Below the pieces are notes generated by a model. It was given only the letters and a program-made list of their open reading frames with translations, was not told the origin of the DNA and searched no databases. From positions 106,117-170,116 of the forward strand of contig DASXVJ010000014.1 of the NCBI GenBank assembly GCA_036504335.1: DNA of 64,000 bases. Direction: 5' to 3'. The stretch comes from Fen-183 sp036504335 (GTDB taxonomy: Bacteria > Acidobacteriota > Thermoanaerobaculia > UBA5066). This document shows positions 31,086 through 40,449 of this stretch, one piece after another. How positions within the stretch are numbered: position 1 is the stretch's first letter; every line of letters starts with the position of its first letter. The translations under genes were made by a program, and so were the position numbers.

Positions 31086-31736
31086 GTGGTTGAGCAAGGC
31101 GACGACGCCGTGATCGACGGCCCTCGCCCGAAGTGCGACCAGTGCGAGCGCCCTTCGTACGGGTTCTTCGAAGGACCGAACGGGCCCGGTCCACCGCTCT
31201 GCGTGGAGCACATGTCGATGCTTCAGAACACGATGAACAGGAGGCTCGATCACCTCCGGCAGAGGAAGGAGCAGCTTCTTGACTCAATGGAGTTCATTAC
31301 CGGGATCGCGATTCCGAGGACAGCCCCACCAACGCCGATAATTCAGGAGCGGCCCGTGTACAACACCCTACGCGTCACTAACTCGACGATTGGCGCAATC
31401 GTGCAGGGCCACGTCCATTCAGTCGAGGCCTCCGTCACCGTGGTACAGAAGTCTGATCCCGCTCTGGCCGCTGCGCTAACTAGCCTGACCGAATCCGTTC
31501 TGAACTCGAAGGACCTTACAGAGGCCGCTCGGGAGGAAGCTGTGGAGCAGCTGGCGTTCATCTCTGAGCAGGTTGCTGCCAAGCCGGAAGCGCGAAAACC
31601 GGGGATCGTAGCGGCGACAGCGAGCAAGCTCGGAGAAACCGTTAAGGTTGCTTCGTCGCTCTACGAAGGAGTGAAGTCGCTCTGGCCGCTGCTGCGTTCT
31701 CACTTCCCCGGCCTGCCGGACCTCCCGGGGCACTAG
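31086..31736 (+). CDS. Zinc-finger-like protein of unknown function, first gene of the tRNA-adjacent island
   Basis: About 216 residues from GTG 31086, chosen for the AGGAGG five bases upstream; GTG 31038 is an alternative. Residues about 15-45 show a C-x2-C-x17-C-x2-H pattern (CDQCERPS ... LCVEH), a likely zinc-binding finger. A short helical segment and a C-terminal region with NSTIGAIVQGHVHSVEASV and LTSLTESVLNSKDLTEAARE follow, ending in an amphipathic tail. Similar C-terminal regions occur, from memory, in uncharacterised accessory proteins, but I cannot name the family. GC is visibly lower than in the flanking genome. Confidence 0.55.
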   Translation: MVEQGDDAVIDGPRPKCDQCERPSYGFFEGPNGPGPPLCVEHMSMLQNTMNRRLDHLRQRKEQLLDSMEFITGIAIPRTAPPTPIIQERPVYNTLRVTNSTIGAIVQGHVHSVEASVTVVQKSDPALAAALTSLTESVLNSKDLTEAAREEAVEQLAFISEQVAAKPEARKPGIVAATASKLGETVKVASSLYEGVKSLWPLLRSHFPGLPDLPGH

Positions 31737-31754
31737 ACCGCAGAGATTGTCAGG

Positions 31755-32330
31755 ATGGAGCAGCTAGTACACGACCTCCTCGCGGAAATCGCGAAACGCG
31801 GCGGCACGGGGACGGTCTGGGTCGCAGCGGTTGTCTTCATTGTTGTCGGGCTGCCATTACTGGTCCGGCTGTCGCGGGAGTTCCTCTCTCCCCGAAATCG
31901 CTTCGAACTTGCGAAGCTCCGGATGGAGATCCTTTCCGCGTACAAGGCCGCCACGTCGGCAGACGTCAGCACTCAGGCGCAGAAGGTGCTCGACGAGGCA
32001 CAGCTGTTCGAGCCTCATCCACTCCGGCGCCCTATTCGGGAGGCCGACGTCCACGCGTTCCTCTTCGGCGTGCTGAAGAGCCTCGCATGCCTTGTGCTGG
32101 GGGTCGCGGGCGCGACGCTCGTCCTATTGCCGCCCTTCTTCCTGATCGAGAAACTCCATTGGTGGTGGTGGCTTGGGCTCGTCTGGCTCTGGTTGTCCAA
32201 CGGACTCGCGGGGTCGCTCACCAGCGCCGATGCACCAGTCCGAAATCTCTACACCGTCTCCTTCGCAGTCGGCATCTACGCAGTGTTGTCGTTCATCCTG
32301 CTCGTCAGTGGTCTGGCCCTCTTGTCGTAG
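31755..32330 (+). CDS. Membrane protein of unknown function
   Basis: A 191-residue protein with an N-terminal membrane helix (residues about 21-38), a cytoplasmic helical part of about 60 residues and three C-terminal hydrophobic segments, including a run of tryptophans (HWWWWLGLVWLWL). It starts 18 bases after the preceding gene and shares its lower GC content. No family was recognised. It could anchor a membrane complex with its neighbours; this is context only. Confidence 0.55.
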   Translation: MEQLVHDLLAEIAKRGGTGTVWVAAVVFIVVGLPLLVRLSREFLSPRNRFELAKLRMEILSAYKAATSADVSTQAQKVLDEAQLFEPHPLRRPIREADVHAFLFGVLKSLACLVLGVAGATLVLLPPFFLIEKLHWWWWLGLVWLWLSNGLAGSLTSADAPVRNLYTVSFAVGIYAVLSFILLVSGLALLS

Positions 32331-32443
32331 CGCCTACGGGTGCAGGGGAGGAGCCCACGGCGGGCGCACCGGTGCAACTGCATCGGGTCCCCCGGCCCGG
32401 CTCCCAGCGTAGCCTTAGGGGAGACTCGTCGTGAGGAGAGCGG

Positions 32444-33343
32444 ATGAGACGGTTCTTGGCGGGAGCCATCGGAATCTTTACTGTGCTTTCGGCCGGTTGT
32501 ACGACACTCTCGACAAGTGGCGCAGCGGTGCGAATGACCCTGAACCCTGAGGTTGTGCGCGGCTGCCGCTTCGTCGGAAACGTTCATGGACTCAGCGCCT
32601 ATGGCGGAGCGGTCGGTGAGGGCGAAACCGAGCGGCAGATGCAGAACAAGACGGCGAAACTCGGTGGCGACGTCCTAATGATCATTTCGTCGAATCCGGG
32701 GATCGGGAACGGCCTGTCCACGGCGGTAGGCGAAGCGTATGCATGCGCTCAGGCGCGTTCTGGTCAGGCTGCTCCAGCTGCTAGGCAAACATCACCTGTG
32801 GCAAGTCAACCGCCACCAGCGCCGGTACCGCAGGCGGCTCCAGAAAGCCGCCCCCCCCAGCCGATTTCCGCAGTTGCTCCCAAGGCGGAACAAGCGCCCG
32901 GCACAACGAGTCCACCGAAAGCTGGTTTCCGTGACTTGAAGTGGGGAGATCCGGCAACGCCAGCGATGACGTTTCTCGGCGGTGACAAGACGACTGGAGG
33001 CCTTTGGTACGAACGCTCGGCCGACAATCTCTCTGTCGGCGGCGTTCCTCTTAAGTCGATCCGCTATGGGTTCTTCGACGGGCATCTGAGAATGGTCACA
33101 ATTCGCGCCGCCCCTGATCAGGAGGGCGCACTCTTTTCGGCGCTCATCCGAGTATGGGGAACCCCGGGAGAGAACGACGCGGATGGCGCGTCTTGGGGTG
33201 GAGAGGCAGATCCGACGACCGCGGTGTTCATCAAGAACTCCCCTCAGATGAGGCAGGCGGGGGCGGATCCTCCGGCCGTTCATATCGGCGACCGAAAGTT
33301 TGGTTTCAAGCGAGTGAAGGTGAGCGTTCCGGAGGACCTCTAG
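32444..33343 (+). CDS. Lipoprotein with DUF4156-like N-terminus and C-terminal globular domain
   Basis: A 299-residue protein. A lipobox (VLSAGC) lies at about residues 14-19. Residues about 35-105 contain CRFVGNVHG and NKTAKLGGDVLMI, which resemble DUF4156-type small lipoproteins. A proline-rich linker (about 110-160) leads to a domain starting GFRDLKWGDP. It is probably located at a membrane surface outside the cytoplasm. Function unknown; lower GC like its neighbours. Confidence 0.55.
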   Translation: MRRFLAGAIGIFTVLSAGCTTLSTSGAAVRMTLNPEVVRGCRFVGNVHGLSAYGGAVGEGETERQMQNKTAKLGGDVLMIISSNPGIGNGLSTAVGEAYACAQARSGQAAPAARQTSPVASQPPPAPVPQAAPESRPPQPISAVAPKAEQAPGTTSPPKAGFRDLKWGDPATPAMTFLGGDKTTGGLWYERSADNLSVGGVPLKSIRYGFFDGHLRMVTIRAAPDQEGALFSALIRVWGTPGENDADGASWGGEADPTTAVFIKNSPQMRQAGADPPAVHIGDRKFGFKRVKVSVPEDL

Positions 33344-33430
33344 ACGTCACCGGAGCGATGGGCGGAGCAACGCTGCCTTCCTGGCAGGCACTTCCGGCAA
33401 GGAGCTGGCGTCCGTGACCCGAGAGGAGCG

Positions 33431-34771
33431 ATGGCGAGCATGACAGCCGACCAACCCACTCGAACCGTTCCTCTGTTCGGAGCGCGGAAGATGGCGCGCT
33501 CACTCCTTGCTGAGGTCGAGGCCCTGAACACCCAGTGCGACGAGTTGAGAGGGCAGCTCGCCAGGCTCGGGGCATTCTCCGTACTTCAGCTCGAGGCCAA
33601 GCGAGCCGACCTCGAGCGCGAGATAGCCGAGCAAACTGTGCGCTTCCAGCGCGTGCGCGCGGGTGCCGAAGAAGAGCTTATCGCAACTAACGCCAAGCTC
33701 GATGAGGCGAGGAAGGCGATTGTTGCGACAGAAGACCTGGCCTTGCTGCAGGAGGCTGGCATTTACCGATATCGGCACCCGCTAACTGACGCGGTCGCCT
33801 ACCAGAAGGAGCTCGCCAGTCTCGATGAGAGGATCAAGGCCTTGGTGCGAACAGACGGCGGCGCCGTACTCGCCACGACAGACTGGGTTGTCAATGGGTC
33901 GGCAGCACAAGGTCGCACAATGGTCCGTGACTTTTCGAAGCTGATGTTGCGGGCTTTCAACGCCGAGGCAGACAACCTTGTCCGGGGGCTGAAACCCTAC
34001 AAGCTAGCGACGGCAATCGAGAGGCTTACTAAGGTCGCTGAAGTTATCGAACGCCTCGGCAAGACGATGAAAATCAGAATATCCGCGCCATATTTCAAGC
34101 TACGCGAGCTAGAGCTCGAGTTAACTGCCGACTTCTTGCAGAAGGAGGCTGAAGAAAAGGAGGCCGAGCGGGTCGAGAAAGAGCGTCTGCGCGAAGAGCG
34201 AAAGGTGCAGCAGGAGATTGAGCGGGAACGCACGCGCCTGGAAAAGGAGCGCAAGCACTACGCTAATGCGCTCGAGGTTCTTCTGGCAAAGGGCGACGAC
34301 GCCGGTGCTGCGCGAATCCGTGAGCAGATGGGCGACGTACAGCGGGCTATCGAGGACGTTGACTACCGTGCGGCGAATATTCGTGCGGGATACGTGTACG
34401 TAATTTCGAATCTGGGCTCATTTGGCGAGGCAATGGTCAAGGTGGGTATGACTCGCCGACTGGATCCTCTGGACAGGATCCGTGAGCTCAGCGACGCATC
34501 GGTCCCCTTCAATTTCGACACTCATGCTTTGTTCTTCTCCAAGGACGCCGTCGGGATAGAGACCGCCATGCACAAGCGGCTGGGAGATCGGCGTGTGAAC
34601 CTCGTGAATCAGCGACGCGAGTTCTTCCGCGCAACTCCACTGGAGGCAAAAATGCACCTCGCCGAACTGGCCGGCGAGTTGCTTCAGTTCCAAGAGATCC
34701 CCGAGGCTCTCGAATATCGTGAGAGCCTTGCGAAATCTCAGGGGCCCGAAGAAGAGGGAGGTCCCAAGTGA
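33431..34771 (+). CDS. DUF4041-like coiled-coil protein with C-terminal T5orf172/GIY-YIG domain
   Basis: A 446-residue protein. Residues about 20-95 and 230-310 are long coiled coils with many Glu, Arg and Lys. The central region matches the DUF4041-like pattern (DFSKLMLRAFNAEADNLV). The C-terminal domain begins GYVYVISNLGSFGEAMVKVGMT, the T5orf172 variant of the GIY-YIG fold, and continues to RREFFRATP. The family is associated with phages and mobile DNA; DNA binding or nicking is plausible but unproven. ATG 33431 follows GAGAGGAGCG. Its stop overlaps the GTG of the next, GC-rich gene. Confidence 0.7.
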   Translation: MASMTADQPTRTVPLFGARKMARSLLAEVEALNTQCDELRGQLARLGAFSVLQLEAKRADLEREIAEQTVRFQRVRAGAEEELIATNAKLDEARKAIVATEDLALLQEAGIYRYRHPLTDAVAYQKELASLDERIKALVRTDGGAVLATTDWVVNGSAAQGRTMVRDFSKLMLRAFNAEADNLVRGLKPYKLATAIERLTKVAEVIERLGKTMKIRISAPYFKLRELELELTADFLQKEAEEKEAERVEKERLREERKVQQEIERERTRLEKERKHYANALEVLLAKGDDAGAARIREQMGDVQRAIEDVDYRAANIRAGYVYVISNLGSFGEAMVKVGMTRRLDPLDRIRELSDASVPFNFDTHALFFSKDAVGIETAMHKRLGDRRVNLVNQRREFFRATPLEAKMHLAELAGELLQFQEIPEALEYRESLAKSQGPEEEGGPK

Positions 34772-35289
34772 AGCGAATTCTCTGCCTGACGGCGACCCTG
34801 GCGTTCTCCGCATGCACCTCTGCCCCTTCACCCTCCGCCCGCGCCGGGAACCCGCCGGGCGAGGAGGCCGTGGTGCTCGCGCTGCTGGACCGCTACATGC
34901 ACGCGATCTCCGCGCAGGACGTCGCGGCGATGGCGGCGATGCAGACCGCGGACGGGATGACGTACCGGGCCCGCGCCGCCGAGGGCGGCGGATGGGTCGT
35001 GACGCCGCGGTCGAACGCGTCTTGGGCGGATCCGTCGAAGGTCGACGCGCGCACGCATCGCGAGCGGTACTGGTCGCCCACCGTGCTCATCCGCGGCGGC
35101 ATCGCGGTGGTCTGGGCGCCCTACGAGTTCTGGATCGACGGCAAGACGAGCCACTGCGGGATCGACGTGTTCGACTTCGTGAAGGTGGACGGCGCCTGGC
35201 GCGTCGCCAACGCGATGTGGACGGTCGAGCCGGGCGCGTGCTCCGAGTTGCGGCCCGCCGACGCGTCGACGATCCGGCCCCCGGGGTGA
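34768..35289 (+). CDS. NTF2/SnoaL-like lipoprotein
   Basis: A 173-residue protein from GTG 34768, which overlaps the stop of the island gene. A lipobox (LAFSAC, Cys at about 16) is followed by an NTF2-like fold: ALLDRYMHAISAQDVAAM, YWSPTVLIRGGIAVVWAPYEFWIDG, CGIDVFDFVKVDGAWRV. Small domains of this fold bind or act on diverse ligands. Base composition returns to the high GC of the chromosome within the first codons, so the island boundary lies at its 5' end. Confidence 0.7.
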   Translation: MKRILCLTATLAFSACTSAPSPSARAGNPPGEEAVVLALLDRYMHAISAQDVAAMAAMQTADGMTYRARAAEGGGWVVTPRSNASWADPSKVDARTHRERYWSPTVLIRGGIAVVWAPYEFWIDGKTSHCGIDVFDFVKVDGAWRVANAMWTVEPGACSELRPADASTIRPPG

Positions 35290-35308
35290 AGGCCTCTCCG
35301 CGCTCGCG

Positions 35309-38300
35309 CTACTTCTTCGCGGCCCCCGGCACCTCGATGCGGGCGTAGCCGGATTCCTGCGTCGCCTCGTCGAGGATGCCGATCGAGATCACGGCGCCCG
35401 GGTCGACGACGGCCGAGCCCGTGAACGTGAAGATCCCTTCGGCGTCCGCGAACAGGTCCTCACCCGTCTTGAACTCCTGGCGGACCGGCGGGGCCTGAGT
35501 GACGTCGCCCTTGTCGAGGAGCGCGACGAAAGCGGCGATCTTCGCGACGCGGGCGTTTGCGGCGGGGAGGAGCGCGAGCGACGTCGCCGGGATCGTCACC
35601 TCGTACGCGACCTTCACGCGGCCCTTCTCGGCGGGCGTCGTGGACGCGACGCGCGCCCGAACCGGGAATCCCGGCGCCGCCACCGTGCCGAAGAGGTTCG
35701 ACACGGTGCGGTCGGTGGCGCGATCCACGGCGCTCCGGAGGGCGACGGCGCGGCGCGTCCGCACCTTCGCGCCCGCCGCCGACACCTTGAGGTCGATCTC
35801 GAGAGGCTTGCCGGCCGTGAGGCCCTCGACGGGGAAGCCCAGCGAGTAGAACGATTCGAGGTCGGTGGCCGCGCCGGCGAGCGCGTCACCCGCCTGTTCG
35901 GCGCCGAAGCCCACGACGCCGCCCGTGGGATCCACGGCGATGTGAAGGCCTTCGTTCTCGTTTGCGTCGATCCAGAGCCCGCGCCGCCCGTTCATCGCCT
36001 GCCCCGTGAACTGCGGCACGGTGCGCTGGGTGACCGAAAGGTCGAAGTCGCCGCCGGCTTCGGGGTAGAGGCCGTGGAGCGTGACGCCGTACCCGTTCGC
36101 GGCCTCGGAGAGGTCGAGGAGCATCGCGCGCGAGTCGAACTCCCGCGCGTCCGCGGGGATGGCGACGTCCACGTCGAGGCGCTTCGTGAGGAAGTACTCC
36201 ATGCCTGCGTACCGCGAGAGGCGATGCGACGCGACGACGAGGACGCGCCGGCCGTCGAGCCCTCCGAGCGCCGAGAGGACGGACTTCAGCGCCGCGGCCT
36301 TGTTCTTCGTCCGGCGCCACTCGTCCGCGGCGTTGTTGCGCATCGTCGTGAGGACCGTTGCGCTGATCGGCGTGGGCTGCGGCGCCGCGGCTTGCGTCGG
36401 AAGCGAGGCCCCGGCCGCGCCGCCTCGTCCCCCCGTCGCCATCGCGGCTCTCTCGGCCTCGGCCCGCGCGATCTCCTCGACGAGCCTCTCCGAGCTCGCC
36501 ACGTCCGTGAATGAGTCCGGAGGCCGGGCGCTCTCCCTGGCGAGGGCATCGAGAGTCTTCAGAAGAACGAACGTGTCGCCGGTGAAGCCGACGCGCGTCG
36601 CGAGGAACTCGTTGAACGTCAGGATGGCCGCCTCATCACCCGGCCGGATCGTGCGGACGACGAAGTCCTTCAGCGAGCCGAAGAAGCGCGCGCTGCGGCG
36701 CGGGTCGCCGAGCGTCAGGCGGTCGACGAAGAGGACGACGCGGCGCTTCGGGCGCTCGGCGGGTGCGGCCGCGGTTTCGCCGGGCGCAGCGGGCGCGAGC
36801 GACGTGGACCCGGGGGGCGCGCCGGACGGCGGCGCGTACTCGGAGAAGTTCGTGATCGCGACCGGCTTTCCCGCGACCCGCAGCGTGAAGTCGGAGGCCT
36901 TGAGGCCCGTGACGCGCCTCCCCTTCCCGTCCGCGACGAACGCATCGAGGTTCAAGAGGCCGACCTCCTGCGAGGCGGCGACGCTCTTTTTCGAGGGGCC
37001 CTTCCCCGGCGCGGCCGCGGCGGAGGCGACGGGCGTGCCCGGCTCCTCGGGTTCCGCGGCCGATGCGACGGCGAGCGGCGCGGCGAGCGCGCCGCGGCCC
37101 GCGAGGACGAGGCCCTCGTCCGCCGGCGCGAGCCGGAAAGACGCGGGGTCGAGGTCCTCGGCGACCCAGCAGATCTGCTGCGCGTCGAGCTCGGCGCGCA
37201 GCGCCGCCCAGGCGTCCACGAATTCCCGGGGCGTCGAGACGCGCCGGCCCTCGCCCCAGGCGCCGCCCTCCGCCTTGCCGACGCGCCACACGGCGAGCGG
37301 AACGAAGATCTGCGAGAGATATGCGCGCGCCTCGGCGGGCCCGAAGGCGCTCTCGTCGGGGCTCCCTTCCTCGTCGCCGAGCACGACGACGGCGACGCGC
37401 CGCCGCGGCGTGGCGGCGCGCACGAACGCGCCCGACGTGACGGTGGCCGCGAGGCGGTACTGGCCGCCCGCAAGGACGCTCCCCTCGACGCAGGGCAGGA
37501 CGAGCTCGCGGTGGCCGGAGCCCGGCGTGCAGTCGAACCCCTGCAGGCGGAAGAGGCGGTCCGACACTTCGGCCGCGGTGCGATAGGACGCGCGCGTCGC
37601 GAGCGGGGAGAAGTGGATCACGTGCGTGACGCCCTCGAGAAGCTTCGCGAGCCTCGAGTTCGTCTTCGAGAACGACTTCTGCGCTCCCGCTTCGAGAGCG
37701 AGGAGCTTCGGGATCGCCGAGGGCGCGACGAAGAAGAGGACGTCGCTCTCGCCGGGCTCGGCGGCGCGGACGAGCCTTCCGCCGAGCGTGGCGGGCGCGG
37801 GCCGCGCGCCGCCCTCCGCGCCCCGGGTCGACACGACGACGGCGTTGAGCGGAGCCTCGACGGCGCTCGACGTGCCGCTCCCGACGAGAAGCGTTTCGGA
37901 CGCCCGCTGGCCGTCGACGAACGAAAGGTCGACGGCGACGACCCGCGCCGGCTTCTCGGCCGCGAACGGGATCGCGACGTTCTTCGGGGGACCCTCGTAC
38001 GCCTTCTTCCCGTCGATCGAGACGCTGAGGAGAGCCGGGTCCAGATCCTGCTCGTGCGACCACGCGACGGACAGCGTGCACGGGCCGCTCGCCTTCACGC
38101 AGTCGGTGCGGGGCAGGACCTCGGCGCGCGCGACGGAGGGCTTGTTCACCCAGCGGCGCACGCGCTCGGCCGGACCGGCGTTCCCGCGGCGCACGAGCTC
38201 GAGGAGGCGCACGCGGGGAGCAGTCCCGAGGTCCACGGTGCAGGTCTGGCGGCGGCTCGTCACGCGGCAGACGCTCTTCCCGTCGAGCAGGAGCTCCGCC

Positions 38301-38455
38301 GGGGGAGGCGCGGAGCCGAGATCGACCGTGACGGGGAGCCGCCCCTGTGCGACTCCGGGGACGAACGTCAGGATCCGCATCCCCTCGGCGGCGGGCGCCG
38401 GGGCGGCCCAGAGGGCGGTCAGGAGCAGGATCGAGACGCGCTTGCGGCCGGGCAC
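35309..38455 (-). CDS. Large secreted VWFA-related protein (acidobacterial type)
   Basis: A 1048-residue protein from GTG 38455. A signal peptide is followed by about 450 residues with beta-rich modules (an Ig-like early segment with paired cysteines). A VWFA-related domain then starts near LLNLDAFVADGKGRRVTGL, with the metal-site strand RRVVLFVDRLTLGDP and RVLVVASHRLSRYAG. A C-terminal beta-rich part ends the protein. The usual DxSxS is replaced by DRLTL, so the metal site may be degenerate. The family is expanded in Acidobacteriota; its role is unknown. The gene is convergent with the NTF2-like lipoprotein gene. Confidence 0.7.
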   Translation of the reverse strand: MPGRKRVSILLLTALWAAPAPAAEGMRILTFVPGVAQGRLPVTVDLGSAPPPAELLLDGKSVCRVTSRRQTCTVDLGTAPRVRLLELVRRGNAGPAERVRRWVNKPSVARAEVLPRTDCVKASGPCTLSVAWSHEQDLDPALLSVSIDGKKAYEGPPKNVAIPFAAEKPARVVAVDLSFVDGQRASETLLVGSGTSSAVEAPLNAVVVSTRGAEGGARPAPATLGGRLVRAAEPGESDVLFFVAPSAIPKLLALEAGAQKSFSKTNSRLAKLLEGVTHVIHFSPLATRASYRTAAEVSDRLFRLQGFDCTPGSGHRELVLPCVEGSVLAGGQYRLAATVTSGAFVRAATPRRRVAVVVLGDEEGSPDESAFGPAEARAYLSQIFVPLAVWRVGKAEGGAWGEGRRVSTPREFVDAWAALRAELDAQQICWVAEDLDPASFRLAPADEGLVLAGRGALAAPLAVASAAEPEEPGTPVASAAAAPGKGPSKKSVAASQEVGLLNLDAFVADGKGRRVTGLKASDFTLRVAGKPVAITNFSEYAPPSGAPPGSTSLAPAAPGETAAAPAERPKRRVVLFVDRLTLGDPRRSARFFGSLKDFVVRTIRPGDEAAILTFNEFLATRVGFTGDTFVLLKTLDALARESARPPDSFTDVASSERLVEEIARAEAERAAMATGGRGGAAGASLPTQAAAPQPTPISATVLTTMRNNAADEWRRTKNKAAALKSVLSALGGLDGRRVLVVASHRLSRYAGMEYFLTKRLDVDVAIPADAREFDSRAMLLDLSEAANGYGVTLHGLYPEAGGDFDLSVTQRTVPQFTGQAMNGRRGLWIDANENEGLHIAVDPTGGVVGFGAEQAGDALAGAATDLESFYSLGFPVEGLTAGKPLEIDLKVSAAGAKVRTRRAVALRSAVDRATDRTVSNLFGTVAAPGFPVRARVASTTPAEKGRVKVAYEVTIPATSLALLPAANARVAKIAAFVALLDKGDVTQAPPVRQEFKTGEDLFADAEGIFTFTGSAVVDPGAVISIGILDEATQESGYARIEVPGAAKK

Positions 38456-38469
38456 GACCTCTGTATACT
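38442..38469 (+). promoter_or_regulatory. Putative promoter of tRNA-Asp
   Basis: TTGCGG (38442-38447), a 16-base spacer and TATACT (38464-38469), 41 bases before the tRNA. It overlaps the start of the divergent VWFA gene. Confidence 0.45.
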
Positions 38470-38510
38470 CCGCGTCCTCCCGCCGCGCACCTGCGAAGGG
38501 ACGAAAAATC

Positions 38511-38587
38511 GGGGTCGTAGCTCAGTTGGTTAGAGCGCAGGCCTGTCACGCCTGAGGTCGCGGGTTCGAGCCCCGTCGGCCCCGCCA
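38511..38587 (+). tRNA. tRNA-Asp (GUC)
   Basis: 77-nt cloverleaf: acceptor stem GGGGTCG / CGGCCCC with a U-G pair, D-arm AGCTCAGTTGGTTAGAGC, anticodon GTC in loop CTGTCAC, T-loop GGTTCGAGCC and encoded CCA at 38585-38587. It is followed eight bases later by an ABC-F gene. Confidence 0.95.
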
Positions 38588-38595
38588 CTCTCCCC

Positions 38596-40407
38596 ATGGG
38601 AATCCTCCTCACCACGACGGGTCTCACGAAGGCCTTTGGCTCCCATCCCCTGTTCGAGGGGATCGGGTGCTCCGTGGACTCGGGCGACCGCATCGGCCTC
38701 ATCGGCCCGAACGGCGCGGGGAAATCCACGCTGCTCGCCATCCTCGCGGGCGAGATCCCGGCGGACGAGGGCACGCGCTCCGCCCAGAGGGGGCTGCGCA
38801 TCGGGTACCTCTCGCAGATGCCCGTGTTTCGCGAGGGCGCGACGATCCGCGAGGCGGTGCTCGAGGGCGCTTCGGGCGCGCACGCCGGCGAGGAAGACTG
38901 GGAAGCCGGGTTCGCGGCCGACGAATACATCGCGCGGCTCTCGCTCGCGACGGAGGGCCGCTCGAACGAGACGCCCGTCGCGACGCTTTCCGGAGGGTGG
39001 AAGAAGCGCGTCGCGCTCGCGCGCGAGCTCGTGAGGAAGCCCGACCTCCTCCTCCTCGACGAGCCCACGAACCACCTCGACGTCGACGCGATCCTCTGGC
39101 TCGAGGAGCTGCTCGCCCGCGCGCCGTTCGCGACGCTCACGGTGACGCACGACCGGGTGTTCCTGCAGCGCGTCGCGAACCGCATCCTCGAGCTCGACCG
39201 CCGGAACGCGAACGGCCTCCTCGACGTCCGCGGCGACTACGCGACGTACCTCCGCGTGAAGGAGGAGCGCCTCGCGACGGACGCGCAGCGCGAGCTGTCG
39301 CTCCGGAACCAGCTCCGGCGTGAGACGGAGTGGCTCCTTCGCGGCGCGAAGGCGCGCTCGACGAAACAGCAGGCGCGCATCCAGAGGGCGGGCGCGCTCG
39401 AGACCGAGGTCGGGCAGCTGTCGGAGCGGAACAGGTCGCAGAGCGTCCGCCTCGACTTCCAGGACTCCGGGAAGAACCCGAAGCGGCTCATCGAGGCGAA
39501 GGGCATCGGCAAGGCGTACGGCGCGAACGTCCTTTTCTCGCACATCGACCTCCTCGTGACGCCGCACAGCCGGATCGGTCTCCTCGGCCCGAACGGCTGC
39601 GGCAAGTCGACGCTGCTCCGGACCCTGCTCGGCACGGAGCAGCCCGACACGGGCGAGGTCTTCCGCGCGGAGAACCTCCAGCCGGTCACGTTCGAGCAGG
39701 GCCGCGAGAGCCTCGACCCGGACTCGACGGTTTCGAGGACGATTTGCCCCGAGGGCGACCACGTGGAGTACCGCGGCGCGCTCGTCCACATCCGGAGCTA
39801 CCTCGACCGCTTCCTGTTCAAGGAAGAGCAGAGGGACATGAGGGTGAGCCGACTCTCGGGCGGCGAGCAGAGCCGGCTTCTCCTCGCGCGGCTCATGCTG
39901 AAGAAGACGAACCTCCTCGTCCTCGACGAGCCCACGAACGACCTCGACCTCGCGACGCTCCAGGTGCTCGAGGACTGCCTCGCGGACTTCCCGGGCGCCG
40001 TCATCCTCGTGACGCACGACCGCTACTTTCTGGACCGCGTCACGAACCGCATCCTCGCGTTCGGGAAGGACGAGAAGGGCCGTGGGACGCTGACGGCGCT
40101 CGCCGGGCTCGACCAGTGGGAAGCGTGGTTCGCGGAGCGGAAGGGCGCCGCTCCGGCGCGCCGCGCCTCGGCGAAGCCCCCCGCGCGGAAGCGCCGGGTC
40201 AGTTTCAACGAGCAGCGGGAGCTCGACGGGATCGAGGCGCGCGTTCAGGCGGCCGAGGCCGCCCGCGACGCTCTGCGCGACGAGAGCGAGCACCCGGACC
40301 ACGCCTCCGACGCGCTGAAGCTCGTCGCCGTCCTCGCGGCGCTCGAGGAGAAGCAGGCCGAGGTCGACCGCCTCTACGCGCGGTGGGCCGAGCTCGAGGC
40401 GAAATAG
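38596..40407 (+). CDS. ABC-F family ATPase, Uup-like
   Basis: A 603-residue soluble protein with two ABC domains and no membrane segments. Domain 1 has GPNGAGKSTLL, LSGGWKKRVALAREL and LLLLDEPTNHLD. Domain 2 has GPNGCGKSTLL, LSGGEQSRLLLARLM and VLDEPTNDLDL. Residues about 530-603 form the C-terminal coiled coil (FNEQRELDGIEARVQ to YARWAELEAK) typical of Uup. ABC-F proteins act on ribosomes; Uup also has a link to DNA integrity. The start is eight bases after tRNA-Asp, so it is probably co-transcribed with it. Confidence 0.85.
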   Translation: MGILLTTTGLTKAFGSHPLFEGIGCSVDSGDRIGLIGPNGAGKSTLLAILAGEIPADEGTRSAQRGLRIGYLSQMPVFREGATIREAVLEGASGAHAGEEDWEAGFAADEYIARLSLATEGRSNETPVATLSGGWKKRVALARELVRKPDLLLLDEPTNHLDVDAILWLEELLARAPFATLTVTHDRVFLQRVANRILELDRRNANGLLDVRGDYATYLRVKEERLATDAQRELSLRNQLRRETEWLLRGAKARSTKQQARIQRAGALETEVGQLSERNRSQSVRLDFQDSGKNPKRLIEAKGIGKAYGANVLFSHIDLLVTPHSRIGLLGPNGCGKSTLLRTLLGTEQPDTGEVFRAENLQPVTFEQGRESLDPDSTVSRTICPEGDHVEYRGALVHIRSYLDRFLFKEEQRDMRVSRLSGGEQSRLLLARLMLKKTNLLVLDEPTNDLDLATLQVLEDCLADFPGAVILVTHDRYFLDRVTNRILAFGKDEKGRGTLTALAGLDQWEAWFAERKGAAPARRASAKPPARKRRVSFNEQRELDGIEARVQAAEAARDALRDESEHPDHASDALKLVAVLAALEEKQAEVDRLYARWAELEAK

Positions 40408-40419
40408 AGGGGCCTCCTG

Positions 40420-40449
40420 TTGACAGGCGCCGGGGCACAGGCGTAGAAG
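40420..40449 (+). promoter_or_regulatory. Sigma70-like promoter of the TonB-dependent receptor gene
   Basis: Consensus TTGACA (40420-40425), an 18-base spacer and TAGAAG (40444-40449). A leader of about 45 bases ends in AAGGAGG before ATG 40502. This is the best -35/-10 pair seen in the window. Confidence 0.65.

Noticed and set aside
30816..34830. att-site duplication of the tRNA-Val 3' end at the far side of the island
   Set aside because: No repeat of the tRNA 3' sequence was found near 34770, and no integrase gene lies in the island.
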